A stretch of 64,000 nucleotides of DNA, from assembly GCA_001566295.1 (NCBI GenBank), contig KQ964261.1:62001-126000 (forward strand). Reading direction: 5' to 3'. Position numbers and translations under genes: made by a program. How positions within the stretch are numbered: the first letter of the stretch is position 1; every line of letters starts with the position of its first letter. The notes beneath the pieces were generated by a model. It did not search any database, was not told the DNA's origin, and saw only the letters and a list, made by a program, of their open reading frames with translations. This DNA comes from Microdochium bolleyi. Lineage: Eukaryota > Ascomycota > Sordariomycetes > Xylariales > Microdochiaceae. Below, piece after piece: positions 19,640 through 33,486 of the stretch.

Positions 19640-22600
19640 GGCGATGGTTGCGTCGAATTGTCTTCCGGTTTCCGCGGGCTTTGTACAGTCTCTATGCTAA
19701 TGTACAGCGTCGAGTGTGTGACTGCCCCGAGGACATGAGGCCTAGCTATACGAGACCGCTGAAGTTGGCCTTGTGATGAGTCGAAATGTTTTCTACAAGA
19801 AATAAGGTAGTACCGGAGTACAAAGTCGTCGGTCGATTTGGCTATGCCATTCCAAATGGAGACAAACAGTCGCAAACGAGACTCGAGCGAGAATGGCGAT
19901 ATCAGCTGGCGGCGTTTGGCTGCGGTGTGCTCGGCTAACCCAGAGCCAAAGGAATGGCGAGTAATGAAGCGCTGCTATGAGTCTGGACATACGACAGGTC
20001 AGATCAGTAATCGTTGCTCATAGAGCCTCCTGTGCGGTAAATCGTATGACGCAAAAAGGAATATTGGACTTGATCGACAGATCAATGGGACATCCGTGAG
20101 ACCGGCTTCCTTCCTGGACGAAGCAATGCCATGAGCTCTGAAATCCACTTACCACCAAACGAGAGCTTTCCGTTAACAAAGTCCGTTGCATGCTCTTGTT
20201 CAACAGAGCGCTGTGATGTCAGGGCAGGTATGATACGCCCGTTGTGTCGCGCCCGTTTAGCCAGCTCGGAGCAGGAAGAGAGAAGGTCGGCAGTGTGGAT
20301 AGAGAAGGTATCGGCCAGTGCTGCGCGACTTGGTCGAGGAGATGAGCTGCACGCTCCCGCATGAGCATATGCACCCCAATGTCAGGCCCGGTCCCTGCGT
20401 CGGATCAGGGGAAAGGGGGTTCCGATATCCAACCCAAGGAGAATATGCAACGGCAGCAGAACGTCAGCGACACGAAGCTGCACAACTCAAACCATCCGCA
20501 ATCCTAGTCCGGGGCCGCTTGTCCGTGCTTTGAACAATGAGAGAAGAAAAGAAACAATGACAAGCCACGCCTCGGCTTAGAAGGTAGACTGTGAGCGCGG
20601 CGGCCACTAAAGAATTGGCTGTTGCAGTCCCCTGACACTATGCCAGAGCAGGCATGGATGGGCCTGGTCTGCACTAATGGGAAGCGCCGCCAGAGACGCG
20701 ACTAATTAAGCTTGACATCCACTTCCACACGGCCGGGCCAGACCAATGCACAAGGACGGGGAAGGGGTACCTTTTGGGGGTCACACACGGATGGTAGCCA
20801 CACCACCAGCCGTTGCAGAAGAATTGTGCAGGTATGGAGATTTGCAGGCCGAGGGCAGTTTGCAGATTGCAGATTGCTATGTGCTGGCAAGACAGCCATA
20901 ATTCTGTTTGACGAGGGAGAATTCACACATATCACCCACCGAGTTGAGCTCCGAAAGATATCGCAGTTTATCCTAATAAGACATGAATTAGCAAAGAGCT
21001 TGATAGCAGGGGCACATGTCACCTCCATGATGAGCTCCAACCACACCACACAGGACAACCTACTGCGTAATTGCAGACGACAGGGGAGCCCAGTTGGAGA
21101 CTTCGGGGTGATTTGCGAAGCACAGGCCAAGAGTTGTTCACGAGTCTTGGATCGGCAATCCTCAGAAGCTGTTGAGCGAGACGCCCGCAAGCATAGCGAG
21201 CAAGCGCTCCTCCCTGATAACGACGATCATAGGCCCACGGCTGATCGTATGGCGAAGTTGCTGGAGTGGTAGAACTAGGGATTGGCTGAGCAGCCTGAAC
21301 ATCGGTTCTCCACAGCATGCCGACATCACAGAGCACCAGGAGGTGCTGACTAGTGCTGACCGGGGTTCGTTCGATTTGATGGGCGCTGTTCAACAGGATT
21401 AGCTAGTGCAGGGACGGCGTGCCTTGTTCCGCCAGTCTGGCACACAGCCGTGTGTTTCATCCATCCGGCACGGAAAAGTCCGTGTCCTGGTTCCCGTCTG
21501 GACTCTGTGCCGCCCCTCCGCTGGTGCCCGGGATGGCCCGCGAATGGTCGACTTGTGACTCGGCTTATTATAAACCAAGATGGTGCCGAAAGAGGCGTAA
21601 GCTGAGCTCCATGGCTACCCAAATAAGGTATCGTAGAGCTGCAGGGCTGCAGGCAGCATCCACCCAGGTCTTGCTAGGGTATTCTTTCTGATGGAAGTTG
21701 CGGGTCATGTTGGTCATTGCTGAACAATTTTCCTGTACGAGGAGCAAGCAAAGACACGTGCAGTGGGAGGCAGAACATACCGCAGATGGCGAAACCCAGT
21801 CGACCTGCCACCCAGCAGAGACCATGTCCTCCGGGCATTGGTTTGAACTTGGGCCGTCCAATTGCAACATGAATGAGACAGATGGTGCGGAAAGTGTATC
21901 AGACACCAAATATCAAAGGCTAGTATTGCCTTTCTTCTTCGTCCAAGCACGACAGAGTAGGTAGAACGATGGAAGGTGACTAATCGCGCGGGTCGCCGAT
22001 GCGACCCGAACTCGCTCGTAGGAATCTGCAGATCAACCTCTGCAAGGAGATGTCTAAGCCTGCGAGTACTAAACACTGAGCAAGCAATCAATGACCACCC
22101 TGACGACCAGGGGGCCCCCGCAGCACGGTACGGTGCAGCGAGCAGGGGGGCCCAGCTGTTGGAAATTGGGACTATGAGGGTGGGGTTACTGGTAATTAGC
22201 TCGCTCAACTCGAGCCGCGGAGGGCCGCGTCGGGTGCCGACCGCTGAGCATGGTTCGTGGCGGGCGCGCCGGGTGTTCGAGGTGTTCATGCATCCGGTGT
22301 GGCCCAGGTGGTATCGTAGCGCAGTTGGGAATGGGATGGATGGTCATGTTGGAGGTCGAGATGGGCAGGTTTCATCCCGTGGCGGAGGAGGCAGCAACGA
22401 GCGGACCGGTCGGGAGGGTTCCGAGATCGTGGGAGGACAGCCACCCCCGAGCCACAAACTCTACTGCGAAGGGCGGCCTGCCCCTTCGAGTGGTGATTCC
22501 GCTGCAGGCGCAAGGGCTCTGCGGGCGTTGAGCTCTCGTCACACCAGTCGGCAAAGTGTGCTCAGTGTGACAGAGCGGCTGATGGTGTTTGATGGTCGCA

Positions 22601-24414
22601 AAGAGCAGGGGGGCTGTCGCTAATTAACGTCAGGGTCTCGTGAAAACCCGACCGGGCAGGGAAGATGCTGGTTGCTCATGTGGTTGCTGTTGGTGCTGGG
22701 ACCGCCGCGATAACGAATCTTGCACGAAGGAGGGGGAAAGCATCCGCAAGTGAGGCGGAGGGGTTACACTTCATCAAAGGCGAGTGAGGCAGGCGCGAGG
22801 CACAGGTCGCGACTGCCCACACCAGGCGTCTGGGTTTCCGTCGCACGGACGTGCGGACCGTTGAGGCAAAAGAGACCACACGGAGGCACAGACAACGGCT
22901 TTGTGCTCGGACCTACAGGCCAGCAACCAAGAACAACCAACATCGAGAGGACATCCACGATGGATCAGGCTGAAACCCGCTGCGCCAAATCTCTGCCCAT
23001 GGGCTTTCTCCCGGCAACACATCCAACGAGGCAAGGTGGCGCGGCGCAAGAATCGGGCCAAGGTGAAATGAACATGGTTGGCTATCCTTGTTCGCGACGG
23101 ATTCAACGATCCAATCTCAGTCTTTCCGCCACAATGTAACGCAGAATCTACTGCGTGGAAAACATATTGCTGCTCCCCCATCCGATTTTGCGCATGACGA
23201 CATCTGTCCAATATACGATGATGCGACGTGCTCTGCATCCTGGGCCGCACAAGGTAAGGAACCCGGGCCTCGATACCTGCCGAGGCCTACATCCACATCT
23301 GCCGTGACGTTGACCAATGTCAAGGCCTTCACGAGTTACATTCGTTGATTCACTCTCGATCTTCGTGCAAGGCCGGTGGCAAAAAATGCACAGTGTACTA
23401 TTCACCCTTGGAACAAAAGAACCACGAGGTATGTGAGCAAGTCAAGATCTCATCAGCGTGGCACTGTACAGACACACATGGCTGTCAATGAAGCGAGGGT
23501 GAACGGTGGTTTCAAGTTGACGGCCGAGCAACCAGAGTGTCCCGAGTCGTGGGACATAGCCACCGTGCTGCAACAATCTGCCCCGTGCGCAGAGTGCCGC
23601 TCTTACACCGCAGCACGCTTCGTCGCAGCTCCCCGGATTCTTCAACATTGAAGGTCTGCACAGATCCAAATATCATCTTGTCCGAGCTATATGCCGAACC
23701 GTGATGGTCCATAACCATGCGCCCCGGAATGCCGTTGGTCTGCAAGTACAAACCCCCGTATGATCGGAAGTATGGAGCAATACAGCCCTGCGATATAGGA
23801 TCTGTGCGGCGCAGAGCCTCAGGACCAGGCCCAGCTCTAACGCTTTGAGCATGCAAATCGCTGACAACCGTGCGAGCAGCACTTCACGAGAACGGATCAC
23901 AAAATCTGTCTATGGTCTATGATGTCTCCAAGAACGCACTCGGGCTTCTCAACCCTGATGAAAACCCTTCGTCACCTATCTGTCTAGCGATTGAAAGTTT
24001 TGGCGGTTTTAGATAATCAGTAATGAGAGAGAGCCACTGATCGGGGCCGTCGCCATCAACAGGCTTGGCAACTCACCACTTGGTCTGTCTTTATGTTTTC
24101 TCCATTTGGCAAACTTTTCTGTCACACACATTGCATTGTAGTTGCTCGATATTGTAGGTGCCCGTGAAATCTGCATTTGTCTATTGTATTTCAATAATCA
24201 GTCCAGACAGTGGTAAAAAATCGTTAGAAATTCCAGTCTGAGTTCTCCAAACGGCTGATCCATATGAGCCGCTTCTCACACAGGCCAGAAAGCTGGACTC
24301 GCGGTCATACTCTTGTTGGCCTTCAGAGACGAGTTTTTCCGATGTGAAGAAGACGCGATCTTCCCCTGTCCTGATCGCCGTATTTACAGTAATTAGCATC
24401 AGTGACCCTGACGC

Positions 24415-24430
24415 GGGGGGGGGGGGGGGG
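24415..24430. repeat. poly-G homopolymer, 16 bases
   Basis: Sixteen consecutive G on the + strand in the gene-poor stretch. Such runs are prone to length error in sequencing and assembly. Confidence 0.9.
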
Positions 24431-27400
24431 TTCTAGACGCTCACGATCCCCCGAAGGTGAGTAGATAGCGCATATTCTGGGCTCTCATTTTGTTGATGGT
24501 GCTGCTGTTTCGCACTCGTTGCCGGACGCTCGAAGCTGACCTTTCCAAGTGCCGCCTTGCCGGCAAAGCTCCGTGGTCAAGACAATGCCATTGCCGGTTC
24601 CTCTCTACCAGTCTGTCATGTAGGAGATATTAGACTAGAGATCGTAGCAGTAGTAGTAATCCTACTACTCACCGGGCATCAACGCACAACCCGACGCTGG
24701 GGACAAGGGGGCGTGGCGGCTTGCTGCAACTTGCCTGCACAGTCCACGTACAAGCTTGTGCCTCGAATGCTACCGCCTCGAAATGATTCGCAGAAGCTAC
24801 GGAGGAGTGAATCCCGTAGAGTCCCGGAACTCTCTGTGATGTCCAAATTTATAAGGATTCCCTCGAACTGGCTAACCTAGTCCGCTGAGACCATGCGAGG
24901 AAGTGCTCGATTCCAACGGCCTTGAGCTACGTCTACAAGACCGAGAAACCAAATCATCAAGTGACGCTAGTACGCAGCTACAGGGAAAAGTTGTCGACTG
25001 ATTTCTCACACTCGACAAGATATATCCGCTAAATCAATATCGTCGCTTAACATATAAATACTTTATGCCACCGCTGCTCTCCGCTCTCCGGTCCCTTTCC
25101 GTGGGAACATAGTTGAGAAAGCGCTTGTGAAGGAAAATGTTAAAATCTAGAGAGATCAACAGCTTGAATTGCACGTAAGTGTGGAAAGACGACTACGGCG
25201 TACTTAGCCCTTTTCCCTGTGCTGGTCGTGTTGCACCCTCTCTCCTTGATTCGAGCCAGTGTATGCTTATCGACCATTCTTCTTCTTCGTTTCCTTCTTC
25301 TTGTTCACCAAGCTGAGCCAAAAACTGTTTGCTCTCCCTACGTAACTTGTGAAGTCGATGCCCTCGCCTGGAGAGTCCATCCATCACAACTATTCCTCAT
25401 TACAGACACAACGCACGCATCAGCCAAGACAACAGTGTATATCTAGCCACCCGGATCAACGTACCACACCACCCCACGGATCTTGACTAAATCAGACATA
25501 AAAATCATACAACAATCATGACGAACTGAGCCGGATCAGAACACATACGCCGTAGTTTCTCAATGCCAGGTGGAACGGAGCGCCCGTCATCGTGTAGTCG
25601 TTGGTAGAAGAGAAGTACGTAGGCGCTTCGTTTTTCCCGGCCTATTTCGAAGATGAGACAGCCCTGTGGTTGAACACATACGTTGTGTCATGGCCCGTTC
25701 ATAAACAACATGACGAGACGAGGAAGAGCGGTGTGAATGATACGCTGCCACCTCAACTTGGGGCACAGCATGCTCATAAAGCGTTCGCCACGTGACAGAA
25801 GCGAGACTCGCCTCTACTCTCATCGCAGTATAAGATGCTCATGTGGGAAAAGGACACAGGTACAGCCTCAAAGGGCGATGGCAGTAACACAGCATGATCT
25901 TGTCCATTCAACTTCTAAATTACCAATACATACAGGGATCAATCGGCAGCGAATCGCACTTACGGAAGTCCCAAGTCACGGTACGAGGCTGTGCCATGCC
26001 AATATACAGGTTCAAGGCATCCCCTCCTCCCTGGGCGCGCTTGGGCTGTTCGCCAGGATTCGGGTACGAATTTGATACCTACTTTAAGAGTATTCTAGAC
26101 CAATCCCGATCGCACGAATCCACACCGTGTTCGAACAGCGACTCGTGTCGTTCTAACATCCATAGCCATTACCCGCCCCGACAGTTAGATCGCGAGGTCA
26201 TGAGAAATGGCCACTTCCAGTTATTGATAAGTCGCTGCGTCTAGATGAGAGCGTTCATGCGAACAGAACGTAGTGAGCTCCTGCAGAGCTTTGACCGGTG
26301 CCGCCGCACGGTTTGCCTTCATCGTGAAGGCACGTCATTATCGTTGAGTTCGTATTGAAGCTGCGCAGTGGCTCTACGGACGGTATTGAGGTGCACAGAT
26401 CGCGCAGCTGCTCATGTCTGAGATCTTTACCAATGTGGAGGTAGCCTCACGAGGGATGTACTTGACTCCGGAACTGGATTGCTCTAACCAGAGAATTTCT
26501 GCATCTAAGTGGTAGACATGTAGAACCTCGACATTGTAAATCGTGTAAGATTAGCGTTGCAAATGGGAGCAACGAGCCGTCTCGCTGACCATGTCTCACT
26601 GAGGATGGGACTATGAAAGACTTTCTGCACAACGCACTCTTGAAACTCCACATGAGCCCTCGACGCGCGGCCCGGTCTGATCGACGTCTCACGGAAGCTC
26701 ACAATATGTGAGGAGTACAATTAGCAATAGGTAGGCAGCACAAGGAGTCGAGCTTGCTAGTACGGCGACTATCCCTAGCTTGGTCTCGTTGCGAAGGCCG
26801 GAGCTGGCGCCGTCCGGCGCTGGGCGCAATCTAAGGCAGTAGGGCTTGGACTGAAGATCGCGCGTCGATTGATGCAGTGACTGGATTGGGAGGTACGACA
26901 GGGCTGATGTGGCTGCAGCCGCATATTCGGAGTATCACGGATTGGTTTTGGGTTGGCTCTTTGTGAACCACTGCGAGTGGAGCATGAGCATGAATGTTGA
27001 GCCGGGTCTCATGCCTTTGTGCCACCGCTTCGAGCACTTGTTGCAGTCTCACAGGCGCACGGCGACGGACGATTCTGGAAAGGCATCCTTCCTGGCTAAG
27101 GTAATGTTGGCTCAAGCTGTGGACGGCAGTTACCGAATCTTGGAGCTTGCTACGTACGGGGAGTCAAGACCGAGACAGGCTTCCCGGCTTGCTCCAACCC
27201 GCGTCCTGGGACAAACCGGTGTGTCGAGGCGAGGTATTAGCATGCTGGGGGAGCCCTGAAGAGCCTCGAGGCTAGATACGTCACTGCAGGCACTAGGCCA
27301 TCTCGAGGTTGTTCAGCCGGCCAGACTCGGCACTAGGGTGGCCTTGCGACCGGGGTCTTCTCGGTGAGCGGAAGTGCACAGAAGACTCGAATCCGATGCC

Positions 27401-30400
27401 GAAGGGTGCCGAAACGCGACGAAGGACGCAAAGAATGGGACAAGGCTTAGTAGCGCAGAGTGTGGTTGTTGTTGTACAGGTGTGTCTTGGCTGTCGTTAT
27501 CGTTGTCGAGAGCTCCCGGAGGATATGCGCCCAGAGCTCCCCGGCTGGCGGCCCCGAGCCTACGGTGCGGTGGGCCTGTGGTCGAGGTTGGCGGAGATCC
27601 GGTCGAGATCCGTTGGAGTTCCGGCGCCCCATGGCTCCATGTCTCCGGGCGAGGTGCGGCGCGGTGCGGTGCTAGGCTGGGCTGACCGGTTCATGCATGT
27701 CCACGTTGAGGCGTGTCCTGCTTACAAGCACCCGACAGAGTGTAAGGCAGTCGTCCCGAGCAGGTGTGACAGCAATGCAACGCAGGCGCACAGACGTGGG
27801 GTTCGTGAAGGCGGGGTCCTTCCGAGATAGGCCGTTGTTGCCTCGTTCGGGGTCGTGCCTTCGACTGATAGAGCTGACCTTGTTCCTGCATCTACCAGAT
27901 CATGCTGCGTATGTGCATGCACCGGTCCAGACCAGCCCTGGACGCAAGTGGGCGGTCACCGCCCTCGAATCCATCACTGACAACCATCATCCCGTACGCA
28001 GAACATGAGCGTACGCAGCACGCTCGTCGGCCAAGCACCGAGTCGTCGCAACCTGACCGGTCTGTATCTCCTGGCGTCTTGCTTGCCCGCAGACAAGGGA
28101 GCCCTTGTCGACAACGCCTGGCCAAGCCAGCCATCTCAAGGATGAGACGAATCCTCGTGGGTTCGCTGCATCGTGCGGACACGCCGCTCCACCCTCCGCC
28201 TGCCCCGGGGCCTCGGGTCCCGTCTCATCCCTGAACCCTGCCGCCCGACGGCCACATGTCGACAAGGAACAGCCGAAAAGTCTTTTTCCTCGACGTTCCG
28301 CCTCGGACAACGACTGAAGGTCATCTCCAGCGCTTGCCGGTGAACAACGAGGTCCCCAGCCAGGCTCGGCCGAGTACAAAGCTATTCTACGGCCAACTGC
28401 CCTTCCCAAAACACCGTACAGCAAGCAGGGTGAACCTGCCCGGTTTCCATATAAGAGGCTGCGATCCTTGTTACACACAAAGGGCTACGCTCGACTCTGA
28501 ATTTCATCAAGCCAGTGACCGCCAATGCTGATCACAACTTCCATTAGAATCCAAGGAGGTGTTCCACTGCTCACGTGAATCCTGCCAGCACGACAGCTCG
28601 AGCGATGCTCGGCCTCCTCAGCGCTTAACAAGTTGATCTCGCGAGTTTCTAAGCAATCAGCGCCGCCAAGACGCAATTCAAATGTTTGTGCCCTTGGATG
28701 GCTCTCGGCGGGCACCACCTCTCTCTGTCCTGGAGAACACGCACACACAAAGGGGTCACAAGACAAGGACCACAATGGAAACATTCGGTGAGGCAGGTCT
28801 CAAAGGATCGGAGATGATCGTGAGGACGAAATAACATGGTTCGAGCGATCGTCGTCTAAGACCTTGCCCCGGAACCATGGTACCGAGGAACACGACGTGC
28901 CTACTCCGGACTAACACGGTGGATTCGACTCTACTCCAAACATCAAATTCTCTCGTCGTTTGTGGTATTTCAGCCCTTGTTCGCCGCGCCAGCCGTGGTG
29001 CCCACTCTGTCACCAAATCCTGCCCACTCAGTCATGACCACGACAAGCCATTTTCCCGGGCCCGGCCCCAGCGGAGGAAGATCCGGAGGCTAGGAGATGG
29101 GTAGTATAAGTGGGGGAACGCGTGGCGGTGGGTAAGGCAAGCATACGACGACGAGCCCGGACGGGAGCGCTGGAAATGAGAGCCCCGTCTTGGTCGTCGC
29201 CAGAATGAGAGGACAGGTGAAGGCGTGTCCCGTGGTGGCCTGGCCTTCCTCAGTGGGTCGGCTCTGCCCCCACAGAAACGGCACGGAGAAACTTCACCAA
29301 CCCCGTCAGCGCTCTGGGCATGCAAAAGAGTACATGCTTGCACACTTTGGTTGAATATGGTCGGGCCAAAATGTCATTAGACAAATGCAACCTGAGTACG
29401 GCGGGAGTGTAACAGCCAGTTGCCCGCATGCTCCGAATTGGTCTTTACCATGCCGAACATGGTTGCTAGCTCCCCAAGGATCGCTCGGAAGGCCTGGTCG
29501 TTGCTCATCAGCACGCCCCAGGAGACGCTTGTCAATGAAGGCAGCACCTGTCGAAATGGTTGGGCGAGTAACTCAGATTTCCCGCAGCCTGGTGTATAGT
29601 CGAGACCACGCGGCGTGCATCTTACTGTGACAGGAGGCGTCGAATTATGCCAGCCACTTTCCCAGCCGTCGTATACGCCAAGTTATCAAGCTCTTGGACA
29701 GCATGTTCACAATTCCACACGCTAGCGAACCAGGTCTTAGTGGATGTGTCTCGGTCCGAAAGCTCTTGGGGGCCCTTGGCACTCCTGCACAACACGACCT
29801 TGAACGAACCGTCGGCACCTTCTGAGAGTCGTGAACTCTGTCATAGACCAGTGCCACAGACGGTCCGAGCAAAACGGAACACCGTCCGGCCTTATCCTAC
29901 CTTAAGAGCCGGCAACAAGCTAGTCAACAAGTAAGACGCCCCTTGAGATCATGCTCTGCGCCAGGCCTTGCCAGATTGGCACGCCTCGAGGCGACAGTGG
30001 TCCATGACGTCTACTCGGCTCCATGACTTCGACTAGAAAGGCTCAAATGCAAGTAATTGCTTGGTGATGGCAGTACAAGCCAATGCTCAATAGAGAGCTT
30101 CAAAGGAGGACCCATAGCTTAGATCGCCCCTGGAAGCCTGACAACGCTCTGATAGCGTGTCGCATGAACAACTGTGTCTTGCCTGCAACTCTAAAGTCTA
30201 AACCACGCGTCTAGGCTCCTACCTGTTAGATAACGGATGTCCAATGTCGATCCCTTTAGGTCGCCTGCCTGAATGGGCCTGTGTGTTTCAATTGCACACT
30301 GCACCAGGAAAGGATGGAGACACTACAACCACAAAAACATGAAGCAGCCATCGTCGAGCAACAAAGCTGAGCAAGAATCAAACTTCAGCTGCACCAAACG

Positions 30401-30866
30401 CAAGCGCATGGCGGCCAGGAAGCTGTGAGTGGTGCGCGCTTGGAGATATGCAGGCGCCAATACGCCGTTCCGATGTTCCGCGAGTGTGTGCCTCGGACGG
30501 GAAGTCCGCCTGGGCATGACTCTATGCGTGCATGCACGTCCAGGCCTCCCAGTCAAAGTACTTGCGCACAGTATTGCCGCACTATGTAGCCTTCAATCCT
30601 GATACCTACTTTACGTGGTCTAACCGCCGCCCAGTGTCGGCTCTTACGCCGTTCAACTTCCACGGTGACGCATGTCACCACCCGTCCGTGCAAGCACGAG
30701 TATGAGTCGTGAGCTGCGGGTTGCTTTGCCTGAGATCGAGTCAGTGCAAAGGGGGCCTGCCGGGGCATGCGACATGCCAAACACCACCTGTTGTCTGCGC
30801 GACGACCGATCTGTCACAAGCCACTGAGCGCACGAGTCGTTAAGTGTATGCACAGTATTGAAGGAA

Positions 30867-30879
30867 GGGGGGGGGGGGG
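30867..30879. repeat. poly-G homopolymer, 13 bases
   Basis: Thirteen consecutive G on the + strand. A second, shorter G run follows at about 30940-30947. No gene nearby is affected. Confidence 0.9.
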
Positions 30880-32675
30880 AACTCGGATCTCACATTATGT
30901 CATGATAACAGTCGACAATGGCCCCCTTTTAGGAGGAATGGGGGGGGAGGGTGGCTTTCCTTCTCCCGGCTCCACCTCCACATCCCTTCCAGATGGACAA
31001 ACGTCAGTGACGACAGCGTCTGATTCAACACATCACAGCTTGCTCTCGGGATTGATAGCTTGGCGAAGACTAGGTTGTCATATGTCAGATTCGAGAGAGG
31101 TTTGAGACACGTTGAACGGCTTTTCGGGACTGGGGAGGAGGCCAGACCTGCCCAACAAGGCACACCCCTATATGGAGGAGGCAGCCGGCATGTGCATCGC
31201 AACGTGCAAGGTCCAGGCCTTGGACATGAAACGGCATTTTATATCAACTGCGCGTAGTTATACCGATGCCCATCATCTGTCGTTTATATACATAGCGACG
31301 AGTGAAATAGTCTACCATTTACATGGCAGCCGTGCAGCAACACGTCAACTTTGACATTCTCCAGCTGCGCGCCCCGCGCCCTCTCTGCACCTGGTCCAAG
31401 GTCAAAGACCGGTCGCGGCGTGCCGCAAGGACACTTCTCGTCGAGCAAAGACTCGTCCCAGAAGTAGAGGAGGACGATGCCCGACTATGCGAACAGCAAA
31501 ACGACAGCGCTTTGAAGGCAAGGGCGGAACCCCTTCTTCACGTTGTCCAGACACATCCTCCCTTACTAAAGTAACTACAATAATCTATCCTTCAGCTAGA
31601 CACTCAACCCCCCCTCCACGTCCCGTCTTTGGTGGTGGTTGTTGACCCTCCACACGGCCAGCCGAACGCCCGCGCCGGGCAGCCCGCCAGCCAGCCCGTC
31701 CCTCTCTCCAATCCAAGCGGCGGGAAGCGCTTCTCCACATCCCATGGGCCACAGCAAAGCAAGCAAGCTCCCTAAGCATGCCCAGTCCAGCCCACCCCAC
31801 ACCGTCTCTCCTCCTTGTCTCTCCTTGCCGTCCCGCCCGGCATAGGCGGCTGTCAGTGATGATGGCTGGCCAAAGCTGCTCGGCCGGGAGTGACGAAGTA
31901 ACATGTAGTCGGTCAGCAAAGGCAAGCAGGGTTTACTCGAGGTCCTTGTGAGCTCTGGTGCTGCTGCTGTTAGCTAGCCATCCCGTGATGTTTGCTCTGA
32001 ACTAAATTGAGCAGCCCATGGGTCTGTCATCGCTTGGTTATATGGCATGGCACGTCGGCTGCGAGATCTGCAAGTTTCAAATGTTGGCACAATTGGTGGT
32101 ATATTGAACAATGTCTAAAAATCCGCGATTGGAAGCTGTCTCTGGGCGAATGCCGTCGGTCCTGGCCCAGCTTCGGGCGCGCTGCAAATTTATGTCTCCC
32201 TCCCACTTGTGAGATGGGAGAGAAGATCGAAAAAGGAGAATATATGACATTTCATCTTCCTTGCAAATGTGAGGGCAAAAATAAAATCCAGGACCCTGCG
32301 CCCAAGTATGCCTCTCTTTTTTTTTTAGATCGTCGTACGCCGTTCGCCAAGTTTGAAAGCTGGTGTCATCGAATCAAGTGCAGCTGAGGTATCAATGCCA
32401 ACGTGGAACACATGACTCGCTGGCGGGATATAAACAACGGCACCGCGCCGACGGTCTCGAACCACCAGGAATATGAGAAAATATGCGAAACCAGGCTGCT
32501 CGTGCAATCGCCTCTCCAGCTGTATCCAGGCCTGTCGCAAAAGTCGCTCAGCGCAATGCGCAAGAAATGGGAGTATCAGAATGTCGTCAAGAAGTAGGGT
32601 GTGTTGAAGTGCGCGCGTATCGACTCGGAGCCGTCATGTGCTGTTGAGCCCAAGCCCCAGGCTCGTGGCAATAAT

Positions 32676-33486
32676 TTATAATATGACGCATCGGTTGTTG
32701 CGCTGGCGACGGTAGCGGTTCTCCTTGCCACCGTGGCCTCTGTCGGCGTCCCCGTTGCCACGCTGTTGAGGACGGCTGCCGGGCGGGAGGGGGCGCGGGT
32801 TCGATTGACGCTGTCTTCGCAATATCCGGACAACGTCGTAGAAAGCCTTCTCCACGTTTATGCAGGCCTTGGCGGACGCCTCGACGAACTCGCAGCCGAG
32901 CTCCCTCGCAAGCGCATGACCTTCTTGCGTCGATACCTCGCGCTCAGTGGACCTGTCGCTCTTGTTGCCGACAAGCATTATGGGAACAGAGCTCGCGGGG
33001 GCGGCGGCTGTTATGGGTGAGCCCGGGTAAGAGGGAGATGCTGAGCATGACTCTTTGACGCGCTGGATCTGGTGGTGAAATCTCTTGATGCGGGAGAAGG
33101 ACGACCGTGAGGATATGCTGTATACGAGCACGAAGCCTTCGCCATCTCTGATCCACTGGTCTCGTAAGGCTGTATACTCCTCCTGGCCTGCCGTGTCCAG
33201 GACTTCGAGCATGCACGCTGCACCGTCTATGACGACTTGTTTTCGATACGAATCTTCAATTGTTGGGTCATACTGAGAGGAGGGTGCAAATGGTTAGACA
33301 CTGGACTTGGCTTCGGAGGCCGCTGCCGGCATGCAAGCGATAGCATGGGACGCGGCAGTGAGGGGGTTCAGGGTGACATACTGTTTCGACGAAGTGCTGT
33401 AGGCACAATTGAATGGTCAGGGCCGTTTTACCGACACCTCCGTCGCCCAGGACCACCAATTTGTAGAGCACCATTTTTCCCGCCAT
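32676..33486 (-). CDS. ras2: Ras-family small GTPase (Ras2 type), two exons
   Basis: Exons are 33486-33382 and 33272-32676, with a 109-nt GT-AG intron (GTATGT...TCTCAG) placed just before the effector loop; the product has 233 residues. All G boxes are present: GDGGVGKT at 14-21, effector YDPTIEDSY at 36-44, DTAGQ at 61-65 and NKSD at 138-141. A Ser/Pro/Ala-rich insertion (about residues 109-132) sits before the NKSD strand, as in fungal Ras2 proteins. The tail is basic and ends in the prenylation box CVIL (230-233). Ras2-type GTPases act at the plasma membrane on adenylate cyclase and MAPK pathways controlling hyphal growth, conidiation and infection structures. The residues that would lock the protein active are wild type (G16, G17, Q65). 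Leucine at the last position favours geranylgeranylation over farnesylation by general CAAX rules. Confidence 0.95.

Larger units (their letters stand above)
19640..32675. other. 13-kb stretch with no supportable gene
   Basis: I examined both strands. The longest frame is 215 codons (21976-22623) and neither it nor any other shows a domain, a signal peptide plus conserved core, or splice-linked exons. No transposase, reverse-transcriptase or integrase motif is seen, and I saw no obvious long terminal repeats. Composition varies: about 23.9-26.4 kb is A/T-rich, about 27.3-28.4 kb G/C-rich. Two long G homopolymers (24415-24430 and 30867-30879) are listed separately. The right end contains the 3' flank of the Ras gene on the minus strand; the left end contains the apsA promoter. 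Possible contents are long regulatory regions, non-coding transcripts or decayed repeats; none can be shown from sequence alone. Confidence 0.5.

Noticed and set aside
22316..22380. tRNA-like A box (TAGCGCAGTTGG) followed by a B-box-like GGTTTCATCCC
   Set aside because: No acceptor stem or D/T stem pairing can be formed at the right spacing, and there is no anticodon stem; chance matches.
21976..22623. 215-codon frame, the longest in the 13-kb gene-poor stretch
   Set aside because: Irregular Arg/Gly/Ser-rich composition, no motif, no leader-like sequence and no splice-linked partner exon.
24415..24430. Poly-G run as a functional element or telomere-like relic
   Set aside because: It is a pure homopolymer without a repeat unit and is liable to sequencing error; no function can be argued.
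19640..32675. Mobile-element interpretation of the gene-poor stretch
   Set aside because: No transposase, reverse transcriptase, integrase or clear terminal repeats seen by eye; old decayed copies cannot be excluded without a genome-wide search.
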